Translations under genes and position numbers: made by a program
In this document: positions 46,400 through 53,963 of the stretch, in pieces
Layout of the letters: each line of letters begins with the position of its first letter
Numbering within the stretch: position 1 is the first letter of the stretch
Notes under the pieces: model-generated
The model's input: only the letters and a program-made list of their open reading frames with translations
Database searches by the model: none
What the model was told of the DNA's origin: nothing
Origin: Candidatus Sphingomonas phytovorans
GTDB taxonomy: Bacteria; Pseudomonadota; Alphaproteobacteria; Sphingomonadales; Sphingomonadaceae
Direction: 5' to 3'
DNA length: 64,000 nucleotides
Assembly: GCA_029202385.1 (NCBI GenBank)
Contig: CP119314.1
Location: 2,358,501-2,422,500, forward strand

Positions 46400-47137
46400 A
46401 TGTTGCGTACGCGTATCGCTATCGAGGACTTCACCCGGTCCGTCGCTGCCGCCAACGACCACCAGGACCTTTCCGGCCTGCTCCAGGAGATGACACGGCG
46501 GATGGGCTTTACCCGGTTCGCCCTGACGCATCATAATCAGGCGCCGGCGATCCGCCTGTCCACCTATCCCGACGACTGGATCGCCTATTTCGACCGCCAT
46601 CGGTTCGGCCTGTCGGACCCGATCCACCGGGCGAGCTATCGCACCGGCGCGGGCTTTCGCTGGAACCGGATTTCCGAGTTCATCGACCTGACGGCCGCGG
46701 ACGAGCAGGTCTTCGCGCTCGCCCGGCGCCACGATCTGGCCGACGGCTTCACCGTTCCCTTCACCATTATCGGCGAGGCGCATGGCTCGTGCAGCTTCGC
46801 CGTCGGCCGCGGCCGGACGATCGCCCATGACGTGCTGCCGCTCGCCCAACTCGTCGGTATCGTCGCGTTCGAAGGCGCCCGCCGCATCCAGGCTAGGCGG
46901 ACAGGCCGGCTGGAGCATCCTCCGCAGCTTACCGTTCGCCAGCGCGATTGCCTGCTCTGGACGGGCCGCGGCAAGACGGCCTGGGAAACCTCGCGGATCC
47001 TCGGCATCAGCCAGGAGACAGTGGTCCAGCATCTCAAACAGGCCCTGGGCCGCTACGGGGTGCGCAAACGGACAATCCTGCTGATCCTCGCCCTGCTCGA
47101 TGGGACGCTCAGCTTCGCGGACATTGTCGAGCGCTGA
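46400..47137 (+). CDS. LuxR family quorum-sensing regulator
   Basis: 245 residues from the ATG at 46400. The N-terminal autoinducer-binding domain contains FTRFALTHHN, YPDDWIAYFDRHRFGLSDPIHRAS (Trp and Asp-Pro of the acyl-homoserine-lactone pocket) and DGFTVPFTIIGEAHGSCSFAVG. The C-terminal HTH is LTVRQRDCLLWTGRGKTAWETSRILGISQETVVQHLKQALGRYGV. It should bind the product of the adjacent LuxI and a lux box at 47141. An ATG at 46370 is an alternative start. Confidence 0.92.
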   Translation: MLRTRIAIEDFTRSVAAANDHQDLSGLLQEMTRRMGFTRFALTHHNQAPAIRLSTYPDDWIAYFDRHRFGLSDPIHRASYRTGAGFRWNRISEFIDLTAADEQVFALARRHDLADGFTVPFTIIGEAHGSCSFAVGRGRTIAHDVLPLAQLVGIVAFEGARRIQARRTGRLEHPPQLTVRQRDCLLWTGRGKTAWETSRILGISQETVVQHLKQALGRYGVRKRTILLILALLDGTLSFADIVER

Positions 47138-47140
47138 TAT

Positions 47141-47160
47141 CCCCATTTCTGGGAATGGCG
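47141..47160. promoter_or_regulatory. Putative lux box between luxR and luxI
   Basis: A 20-base imperfect palindrome, CCCCATTTCT followed by GGGAATGGCG, whose halves match at most positions (CCATT/AATGG arms). It lies 58 bases before the luxI ATG, a usual place for LuxR to activate the synthase gene and give positive feedback. Confidence 0.6.
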
Positions 47161-47217
47161 CGGCAGCCCTGTTCCGGACGACCATTCTGCCCGCACGCAC
47201 GATAGGAGTAGGGCGAA

Positions 47218-47835
47218 ATGCTGCACATGGTCGAACCGTTCGATCCGGCCGGGGAACGCGAGGTGCTGCGGCGCATGTTCGTCGCGCGCAAGGAGGTCTT
47301 TGTCGACCTGCTCGGCTGGGACGTCCCGGTGCTCGACGGACGGTATGAAGTCGACCAGTTCGACGACGAACATGCCGTCTATCTGGTCGTCGCGGGGCGG
47401 GACGGTCGCCATCTGGCATCGGCCCGCCTGTTGCCGACCACGCGTCCGCATATCCTCGCCGACCTGTATCGCACCCTGTGCGACGAAGACCCGCCGCGCG
47501 GGCCCGATATCTATGAGGTGACCCGCTTCTGCCTCGATCGCCGCATCGACGCCGCCGCGCGCCGCGATGCGCGCGACCGGTTGATCGCCGCGCTCGCCGG
47601 GTTCGGCGCCGCGCAGGGGATCACCGGTTATACCGGGGTCGCCGACCTCGCCTGGTTCCGGCAGATCCTCGGCTTTGGCTGGCGATGCCGGCCGCTCGGC
47701 CCGCCCCGGATGAGTGACGGCCGGATGCTCGTCGCGCTCGCGATCGAGATCGATGGGGAGACCCCGCGCCTGCTCGCCGCGGCCGGCATCCCCGCCGCGC
47801 CGCCACATATCGGAGAGACGCGCGATGCCGCATGA
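47218..47835 (+). CDS. Acyl-homoserine-lactone synthase (LuxI family)
   Basis: 205 residues. RRMFVARKEVFVDLLGWDVPV, EVDQFDDEHAVYLVV, SARLLPTTRPHILAD and IYEVTRFCLDRR hold the conserved Arg, Trp, Asp, Arg and Glu residues of LuxI synthases. It makes an acyl-homoserine lactone from S-adenosylmethionine and an acyl carrier. It overlaps the PhyH gene by 11 bases. A LuxR-LuxI-PhyH trio is known in Sphingomonadaceae. Confidence 0.94.
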   Translation: MLHMVEPFDPAGEREVLRRMFVARKEVFVDLLGWDVPVLDGRYEVDQFDDEHAVYLVVAGRDGRHLASARLLPTTRPHILADLYRTLCDEDPPRGPDIYEVTRFCLDRRIDAAARRDARDRLIAALAGFGAAQGITGYTGVADLAWFRQILGFGWRCRPLGPPRMSDGRMLVALAIEIDGETPRLLAAAGIPAAPPHIGETRDAA

Positions 47836-48718
47836 TGCCGATTGCCTCTCGGTCGATGAGAACCTGGTGCGCGACTGGACCGGACAGCTGCTGCGCGACG
47901 GCTATTGCATCATCCGCGACATCGTCCCGGCATCGATGGCACGGCGGCTCGACGACGATCTCCGGGCCGATTTCGCGGCGACGCCCTTTTGCCGGGGCGG
48001 CTTCTACGGCGCGCGCACCAAGCGCTTCGGCAGGCTGCTGATCCGGTCGCCGCAGACAGCGTCGTTCGTCCGCCATCCGCTGGTGCTCGCGATCGTCGGG
48101 CAGGTGCTGGCCCCGTGGTGCGAGAGCATCCAGCTGAACCTCACCCAGGCGCTCGCGCTCCACCCCGGCGCGCTTGCCCAGGTGCCGCACCGCGATCAGG
48201 ACATGTGGCGCGGGGCGATCGGCGAGACGGAGTATCTCGTCAATGTCATGTGGCCCCTTACCGACTATCGTGCCGACAATGGCGCGACATTGGTCTGGCC
48301 GCGAAGCCATGGCGCCGCGGCGCTCGAGCCGGTTCCCGCAACCGAACCGCTGGTCGCCGACCTGCGGCCGGGCGCTGCCTTGCTGTTCCTCGGGTCCACC
48401 CTGCACGGCGCGGGCGGCAACGACAGCACAGATGTCCGTCGCGGCATGATCGTCAGCTACTGCCTCGGCTGGCTTAAACCCTATGAGAATCAGTGGCTGG
48501 CCTATCCGCCGGCGATCGCGCGGACCTTCCCGCCCGAGCTCGCAGCGCTGGTCGGCTACCGCCAGCACCGTCCCAATCTCGGCAATTTCGAAGGGCGCTG
48601 TCCGTCGATCCTGCTCGACGAAGCCGTGCCGGAACGGATCGGGGCGGTCGACGCGCTGCGCCCCGATCAGGCAGCGCTGGTCGATGCCTATGTCGCCGAC
48701 CAGCGACAGCGCCGATGA
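47825..48718 (+). CDS. Phytanoyl-CoA dioxygenase (PhyH) family protein
   Basis: 297 residues. An Fe(II)/2-oxoglutarate oxygenase fold: VPHRDQDMWRGAIG supplies the His-x-Asp iron ligands, GSTLHGAGGN the distal His, and RRGMIVSYCLGW a likely 2-oxoglutarate-binding Arg. Its fusion-like position behind luxI suggests hydroxylation of the signal or of a lipid, but no substrate can be seen. The stop overlaps the GntR start (ATGA). Confidence 0.9.
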   Translation: MPHDADCLSVDENLVRDWTGQLLRDGYCIIRDIVPASMARRLDDDLRADFAATPFCRGGFYGARTKRFGRLLIRSPQTASFVRHPLVLAIVGQVLAPWCESIQLNLTQALALHPGALAQVPHRDQDMWRGAIGETEYLVNVMWPLTDYRADNGATLVWPRSHGAAALEPVPATEPLVADLRPGAALLFLGSTLHGAGGNDSTDVRRGMIVSYCLGWLKPYENQWLAYPPAIARTFPPELAALVGYRQHRPNLGNFEGRCPSILLDEAVPERIGAVDALRPDQAALVDAYVADQRQRR

Positions 48719-49317
48719 ATGCCGGTCATACCTCCGAGCGCGTCTATGATGCGCTGAAGGAGCGCCTGCTCTCGGGCAGCGTGCCGCCCGGCGAACGCCT
48801 CGAGCCGGCGGCCTATGCCGATGCGCTGGGCAGCAGCGCGACGCCGGTACGCGACGCGCTGCACCGGCTGGCAGGCGAGCATCTGGTCGAGATGCGGCTC
48901 GCCGAGGGGTTCTTCCTGCCGCGGGTGACCGAATCGGGGCTGCGCAGCCTCTATCTGTGGAATCTGGAGATAGTGCGTATCGCCCTGCGCCAGGGACGCC
49001 GCGGCACGAGCACGCATCCGCCGGCGCGCCCGGACCAGGACCATGCCGCGACCGCCCGCGCGTTGTTCAGCAGGATCGCGGTCGTGTCGGGCAATAGCGA
49101 GATCGTCCGCGCGATCGACGCCGCAAACGACCGGCTGGCGACGGCGAGGATCGCGGAATCGCATATCCTGCCACAGGACCGGCAAGACCTTGGCGCCCTC
49201 CAGTCGGCACTCCGTCAAGACGACAGGACATCGGCCGCGCGACAGATCCTCCTGTATCACCGTATCCGCATCGGCGTCGTTCCACAGATAGTCCAGGCCC
49301 TGCACGGCCTTTCCTGA
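48715..49317 (+). CDS. GntR family regulator preceding the lasso cluster
   Basis: 200 residues. The N-terminal winged helix is typical (SERVYDALKERLLSGSVPPGERLEPAAYADALGSSATPVRDALHRLAGEHLVEMRLAEGFFLP). The C-terminal helical ligand-sensing part is FadR-like (AATARALFSRIAVVSGNSEIVRAIDAANDRL). It is translationally coupled to the PhyH gene and ends 109 bases before the lasso precursor, so it may control that promoter. Confidence 0.87.
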   Translation: MNAGHTSERVYDALKERLLSGSVPPGERLEPAAYADALGSSATPVRDALHRLAGEHLVEMRLAEGFFLPRVTESGLRSLYLWNLEIVRIALRQGRRGTSTHPPARPDQDHAATARALFSRIAVVSGNSEIVRAIDAANDRLATARIAESHILPQDRQDLGALQSALRQDDRTSAARQILLYHRIRIGVVPQIVQALHGLS

Positions 49318-49339
49318 ATATAGTGAGGATATATTCCAA

Positions 49340-49356
49340 CTATACAACAACTATAG
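49340..49356. promoter_or_regulatory. Inverted repeat in the lasso promoter
   Basis: CTATA, seven bases, then TATAG, inside an A+T-rich 75-base region upstream of the lasso precursor. It could be a binding site for the adjacent GntR regulator; this is only a position-based guess. Confidence 0.3.
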
Positions 49357-49387
49357 ATTTTCTGTATTTTTGGAACGCTCCTACTAT

Positions 49388-49417
49388 CCTTCATGTCGCA
49401 TTCTCGCGACATGAAGG
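49388..49417 (+). promoter_or_regulatory. Perfect 12-base hairpin that covers the lasso precursor ribosome site
   Basis: Arms CCTTCATGTCGC and GCGACATGAAGG pair fully around a six-base loop (ATTCTC). The right arm includes most of the Shine-Dalgarno AAGGAGA (49414-49420), which lies 6 bases before the precursor ATG at 49427. It can act as an RNA thermometer-like or protein-controlled translation switch, or be a DNA operator. Confidence 0.6.
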
Positions 49418-49426
49418 AGAAGTCAC

Positions 49427-49555
49427 ATGGAACGCGATCCTCATACCGAGCTGATCGACCTTGGTGCGGCCAGCACCGAGACCCAGGGGCCGCCCGACAA
49501 TCAGATCGAGCTCAGCGCCTTCACGCGTGTGGTCGGCATCAGCGACGACGACTGA
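49427..49555 (+). CDS. Lasso peptide precursor
   Basis: 42 residues. The leader (1-20) ends ELIDLGAASTETQ, with the conserved LGxASxxTx motif and the Thr at position -2 required by lasso enzymes. The core (22 residues) begins GPPDNQIE and ends GISDDD. Gly1 and Glu8 can form the eight-residue macrolactam ring; the tail LSAFTRVVGISDDD would thread through. The sequence is unlike the published cores I remember. A strong AAGGAGA site precedes the ATG. Confidence 0.85.
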   Translation: MERDPHTELIDLGAASTETQGPPDNQIELSAFTRVVGISDDD

Positions 49556-49563
49556 TGCTCCCT

Positions 49564-49595
49564 GGCGGGCGAGTCAACACGACCCGCCCGCCTTT
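49564..49595 (+). terminator. Hairpin between precursor and B gene (attenuator)
   Basis: Arms GGCGGGC and GCCCGCC with an inner GTC/GAC pairing are followed by a short TTT. It starts nine bases after the precursor stop. Partial termination here would keep precursor RNA more abundant than the enzyme genes, as is common in RiPP clusters. Confidence 0.5.
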
Positions 49596-49609
49596 CACGA
49601 AAAGGGTCG

Positions 49610-50227
49610 TTGCGATGGACACGCTTCGTCTGCGTGCCGGCATCGCGCACCGCAGCTTTCCCGGTTGCGCGATCATCCTCGATGTCGAGCGCGACCGCTA
49701 TTGGCAGGTCGGCACAGCCGGACCAGCTCGACCGTCTCGAACGCCTCGGTCTCATCGAGGCGGCGGCACGGGACAGGTCATCCGTGCCGGCACCCCGCCT
49801 TCCCGCCCCGCAGCGCAGCGCCATCGAAGCGAACCACCCGGGTGAGTCGTTCAACGCGTTCGCCGCGGCCGAAGTCGCCTATCTGGTTGCCGCGGCGCGG
49901 CGCCGGGTCGCGCGGCGTGCGCTGGACTGGAACATCGCCGACCTCGAACGGCGCCGGACCGGCGGGCACGTCGCCCCGGCCGGATGCGTTGCCGCGCTCG
50001 CCCGGCGCTTCAACCGCTATCGCCGCCTCGTGCCGCTCGCCAGCAAATGCCTGCCCGACACCCTGGCGTTCCTGCGCTTTGCCGCGAGGCGTGGCCATTT
50101 TCCCCGGCTGGTGTTCGGGGTCGAGGCGTGGCCGTTCGCGGCGCATTGCTGGGCACAGAGCGAGGCGCTGGTCCTGAACGATGCGCTCGATCATGCCCGG
50201 ACCTTCTCGCCCATCCTCGTCCTATGA
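49610..50227 (+). CDS. Lasso peptide B protein (transglutaminase-like peptidase), N-terminal domain frameshifted
   Basis: The continuous frame gives 205 residues; its C-terminal part is an intact lasso B2 protease with SKCLPDTLAFLRFAARRGHFPRLVFGVEAWPF (catalytic Cys), AHCWAQSEALVLND (His, Asp). The expected N-terminal precursor-binding RRE domain is in a different frame: an ATG at 49615 with AAGGG site reads MDTLRLRAGIAHRSFPG through DVERDRYWQVG, and then switches to QLDRLERLGLIEAAA in the +1 frame near 49714. About 15 residues usual between these two blocks are missing. It looks like a deletion of 3n+2 bases, so the gene may be damaged. Its stop overlaps the C gene (ATGA). Confidence 0.75.
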   Translation: MRWTRFVCVPASRTAAFPVARSSSMSSATAIGRSAQPDQLDRLERLGLIEAAARDRSSVPAPRLPAPQRSAIEANHPGESFNAFAAAEVAYLVAAARRRVARRALDWNIADLERRRTGGHVAPAGCVAALARRFNRYRRLVPLASKCLPDTLAFLRFAARRGHFPRLVFGVEAWPFAAHCWAQSEALVLNDALDHARTFSPILVL

Positions 50228-51981
50228 CCGGCGCGGCTTTCCTCGCCGTCCTCCATCCGGCCGGACGGCCGGAAGCCGATGTCCCCGCCACGCCGCCGCC
50301 GGGTCTCGAGCTGCGGTTCGAAAATCCGTTACTGACGGTCTATGCCGATGCAGCGATGCCGACCACCGCGCTCGGCGCGAACGGGCTCGCGCTCGGATCC
50401 GTTTTCCGCAAGGGTGCCGCCGCGCCGGTCGAGAGGCTGGACGGCGCCGCCCCCGCCACCCTCGCCAATAGCCTGATCGATCGGTGCTGGGGCGATTATG
50501 TCGCGCTGATCGCCGATCCGACGGGGGCCGCGGTGCATATCGTACGCGCGCCCTCGGGCGGCGTGCATGCCTATCGGGCAAGACGAGGACCGGTCGCCTG
50601 GCTGGCCTCCGACATCGCCCTGCTGCGCCACATCGGCGCCGTGCGCGCGGCGATCCACTGGACGTTCGTCGCCCATCATCTCGCTTTCGCGCATCTCCAC
50701 ACCGGCGACACCGGCATCGCCGATGTCGATGAAGTGATGCCCGGCAGCGGCGCGATCGAGCGGGGGACGCGCTGCGACCGGATCAATCTATGGTCGCCCT
50801 GGCACTTCGCCCCATCGGGCGACAGGCTCTCGTTCGACGATTCGGCACGCACGGTCCGCACCGCCGTCCTGCAATCGGTCGAAGCGCTGGTCGCACCATC
50901 GGACAGCCTCGCGCTCGAACTCTCCGGCGGACTGGATTCGTCGATCGTCGCCGCGGCACTGGCGGCGACCGGACGGCACGCGGTCGCCATCAACCTGTCG
51001 ACGCCCGGGCCGGAAGGCGATGAACGGCTCTATGCACGCGCGGTCGCCGCGCGCTGCGGGATGACGCTAGTGGAAAAGCTGGTCGATGGCGACATCGATC
51101 TCACCGCCAGCGCCGCGCTCGCGCCAAGACCGGGGATGCTCGCGATGCTGCGGCTCGCCGACCGGCAGTTCGCGACGATCGGCGAGGAGCATGAGGTGAC
51201 CGGGTTCATCAACGGCACTGGCGGCGACTGCGTGTTCTGCTCGCTCGGCACCGTGGCACCCGCGGTCGACAGGCTTCATGCCGAGGGTGTGGGTCTCGGC
51301 CTGCTGCACAGCATCGGCGACGTGGCCGAGGTCCATCAGGCGGATCTGTGGAAAGTGGCCGGGCTCACCTTCGGCAAGAGGAGACGGCACCGTCCCAGCC
51401 CGATCTGGCGGCGCAACGGCCATTTCCTGAACGGGGATCGCCTCCCCGACGAACCGGTGGACCATCCCTGGCTCGTCGAGCCGGACGACGCGCTCGGCGG
51501 CACGCGGGCGCACATCCAGGCGATCCTCGCCTCCTATGCCCATCTCGACGGCTATGGTCGGCAGCAGGTCGCGCGGTCGATCTTCCCGCTCCTGTCGCAG
51601 CCGGTGGTCGAGGCCTGTGTCGCGATTCCGAGCTGGCTATGGGTCGCCGGCGGCCGGGATCGTGCGGTGGCGCGCGCCGCGTTCCGCGGCCTGCTCCCCG
51701 ACCTCACCCTCGACCGGCGCACCAAGGGCGGCATGGAGGCGTTTTGCGCGCGCACGTTCGCGCTCAACCGCGACCGCTTCAAACCCTTCCTGCTCGACGG
51801 GCTTCTGGCGGCAGCCGGGTTGCTCGACATCGCCGCGATCGAAGCCTGTCTCGACCGCCCCTTCGCCAATCGCGACACGCTGTTCTATCATCTGCTGCCG
51901 ATCGCCGACACCGAAGCCTGGGCGCGCGGCGTGGTCGCCGCGGCGTCCGACCCCGTGCCGGCCATGGCGCGCCAGCGCTGA
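50224..51981 (+). CDS. Lasso peptide cyclase (asparagine synthetase-like, C protein)
   Basis: 585 residues. The N-terminal half resembles the glutaminase domain of Asn synthetase B but lacks the catalytic Cys, as in lasso cyclases. The synthetase half has the pyrophosphate loop LELSGGLDSSIVAAAL, then VTGFINGTGGDCVFCSLG and DRRTKGGMEAF. It adenylates the Glu8 side chain of the core and joins it to Gly1. The frame is intact. Its last 94 bases overlap the isopeptidase gene tail to tail. Confidence 0.92.
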   Translation: MTGAAFLAVLHPAGRPEADVPATPPPGLELRFENPLLTVYADAAMPTTALGANGLALGSVFRKGAAAPVERLDGAAPATLANSLIDRCWGDYVALIADPTGAAVHIVRAPSGGVHAYRARRGPVAWLASDIALLRHIGAVRAAIHWTFVAHHLAFAHLHTGDTGIADVDEVMPGSGAIERGTRCDRINLWSPWHFAPSGDRLSFDDSARTVRTAVLQSVEALVAPSDSLALELSGGLDSSIVAAALAATGRHAVAINLSTPGPEGDERLYARAVAARCGMTLVEKLVDGDIDLTASAALAPRPGMLAMLRLADRQFATIGEEHEVTGFINGTGGDCVFCSLGTVAPAVDRLHAEGVGLGLLHSIGDVAEVHQADLWKVAGLTFGKRRRHRPSPIWRRNGHFLNGDRLPDEPVDHPWLVEPDDALGGTRAHIQAILASYAHLDGYGRQQVARSIFPLLSQPVVEACVAIPSWLWVAGGRDRAVARAAFRGLLPDLTLDRRTKGGMEAFCARTFALNRDRFKPFLLDGLLAAAGLLDIAAIEACLDRPFANRDTLFYHLLPIADTEAWARGVVAAASDPVPAMARQR

Positions 51982-53963
51982 TATTGCGCGGCCTTGGCCG
52001 GATCCGGGTCGACATGGCCCTGGAGCCAGAACCGGAACCAGTCGAGGTTGCGCTGGTAGATCGCAACCTTGTGCCGCGGCTGGTATTTCAGATGGGTTTC
52101 GTCGGGGAACGCCCAGAGCTCGACCGGCTTCGACGCCTGGCCGAGGCGCGCCGCCAGCTCGACATTGTAGCGGAACTCGCGCTCGGGCAGCTGCATCAGC
52201 AGGGGCGCATGGATCGCATCGATGGCGCGTTCGGGCGACAGGGCCCGCCACCGTTCCCGGTCGACATCGGGACCATCCAGCCCCCAGACCTGCTTGAGCA
52301 TCGTCGGAACTTCGCGTCCCGGCATGGCACCCAGCCAATAATAGCTGCGCGACAACAGGGTGTTGCCGACCGACAGCGCGGCGAGATTTCCCGCATGCTG
52401 GGCGATCCACATCGCGGCTTCGCCGCCGAAGCTGACCCCGCCCATCCCGACGCGGTGCGGATCGACGACGCCCCGTTCGGCGAGCAGCGCGATCGCCGCG
52501 CCGACACCCGCCCCGGCGCGCCGATAGTGCGCGACCTGATCGCCTGGCGCGGCGTCCAGCGCCGCCCGGTTGATGCACAATATCGCGATACCCGAGGCAG
52601 CGAGCTGGCGCAGCGGGAATTCATCGCCCGTCCCACCGCGCAGATAGCCGTCGCACAGATAATAGGTGACGAAGAGCGGCGCGGGCCCCGGCGCCCCGGT
52701 TGGCCGCATCAATTGCCCGGCGAACCGGTGGCCCGATCGATCGCGCCAGGCGAGCGGTTCGAACCGGAGCCGGTCATCGCCGTCCAGGCCGGCGTTGGGC
52801 GCGGCGAGTGTCGTGACAGCACCCGTGCCGATGCCGATCCGAACGAGCCGCGGCGGGCTGTTGGCCGACGCCGCGACGCAATAGACGGCGACGGCATCGA
52901 CTGCGCAGCCGCGCCTGCCGTCGCGTCCGCCCTCGAGCCGCCCCTCGCCTCCGGCGATGCGCCGCACCACCCCGGTGGCGGGCGTCCAGAGATAGAGGGT
53001 CTGGTCGGCCGCGAGGTCGCTCGCGGCGAAGGGGATGTTACCCGAGCCCCCCTGCCAGGCGACGCCCCTGATCAGCTGATGGCACAGCGGCGACCGGCAA
53101 TAGAGCGGCACCGCCTGCCCGGGCCGCATGATCGCGACGATCGCCGATGGCCCGTCGACCAGCGAGTAGGCGATGCCACGCCCGTCGCCGGACCGCGCCT
53201 CGGAAAGGATGGCGCGCCCATCGACCTTGTCCATCGGCTGCGCGGCGGGCTCGACCAGCTTATGCTCCGCCTGGCTGGCGTCGCGCGACTGCCCGCTCGA
53301 CAGGTCGAGCACGCGATACAGGCTCGGCGTGCCGGCGAGCAGGTCGCCGAAGGTGAACCACCGGCCCGACAGACGATCGCTGGTGTGCCGGCCGTCGATC
53401 AGCGCCCCGCGGTACAGCTGGCGGGCCGGATCGACCCGCGCGTCGATCAGCACGCCGCTGTCATATTCGCGCGTCTCGGCGTCCTCGATCGCCGCGCGGG
53501 ACGCCCCGACGGCATAGATGATCGCCCCACCGCCGGGGGTAAGCGCGAACCCCCGGACATTGGCGGCATCGTCGGTCAGTCGCCGCGCGCCGGTGCCGCC
53601 CGTGTCCGCGCGCCAGACCTGCACCGCTCCCCCGACGACCGCGCGGTAGAGGATGGAGCGCGAATCCCCAGTCCAGACCGGCGGCTCGGGGGCGAGCATG
53701 CCGTCGCGCCAGTCACCCTCTCCCGCCGCCGCGATGCGCCGCGGTGGTGCCGAGCCGTCGGACGGGACCACATACCAGGCAAGGTCATAGGCATTGCGCG
53801 CGACCGAGGCCTTTTCCATCCGAAACGCCACCTGGCGCCCGTCGGGCGATACCGCGATGCTCGACAGATCGGTCAGTTCCACCATCGCGGTGATGGTCGG
53901 TGGTTGCGCCGTGCCGGGCAGCCCGGCGAGGAGCGTCGCCGCCGCAAACACCCCGCTCACCAC
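51888..53963 (-). CDS. Lasso peptide isopeptidase (S9 prolyl-oligopeptidase family)
   Basis: 691 residues from a GTG at 53963. A signal peptide ends GTAQ. A seven-blade propeller is followed by an alpha/beta hydrolase: PLFVTYYLCDGYLRGGTGDEFPLRQLAASG, the nucleophile GVSFGGEAAMW, and FPDETHLKYQPRH with the catalytic His. AtxE2-type isopeptidases linearise lasso peptides; presence next to a cyclase and a TonB receptor is diagnostic. Start overlaps the receptor stop by 7 bases. It would act in the periplasm or cytoplasm after peptide re-entry. Confidence 0.88.
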   Translation of the reverse strand: MVSGVFAAATLLAGLPGTAQPPTITAMVELTDLSSIAVSPDGRQVAFRMEKASVARNAYDLAWYVVPSDGSAPPRRIAAAGEGDWRDGMLAPEPPVWTGDSRSILYRAVVGGAVQVWRADTGGTGARRLTDDAANVRGFALTPGGGAIIYAVGASRAAIEDAETREYDSGVLIDARVDPARQLYRGALIDGRHTSDRLSGRWFTFGDLLAGTPSLYRVLDLSSGQSRDASQAEHKLVEPAAQPMDKVDGRAILSEARSGDGRGIAYSLVDGPSAIVAIMRPGQAVPLYCRSPLCHQLIRGVAWQGGSGNIPFAASDLAADQTLYLWTPATGVVRRIAGGEGRLEGGRDGRRGCAVDAVAVYCVAASANSPPRLVRIGIGTGAVTTLAAPNAGLDGDDRLRFEPLAWRDRSGHRFAGQLMRPTGAPGPAPLFVTYYLCDGYLRGGTGDEFPLRQLAASGIAILCINRAALDAAPGDQVAHYRRAGAGVGAAIALLAERGVVDPHRVGMGGVSFGGEAAMWIAQHAGNLAALSVGNTLLSRSYYWLGAMPGREVPTMLKQVWGLDGPDVDRERWRALSPERAIDAIHAPLLMQLPEREFRYNVELAARLGQASKPVELWAFPDETHLKYQPRHKVAIYQRNLDWFRFWLQGHVDPDPAKAAQYQRWRAMAGTGSDAAATTPRAQASVSAIGSR

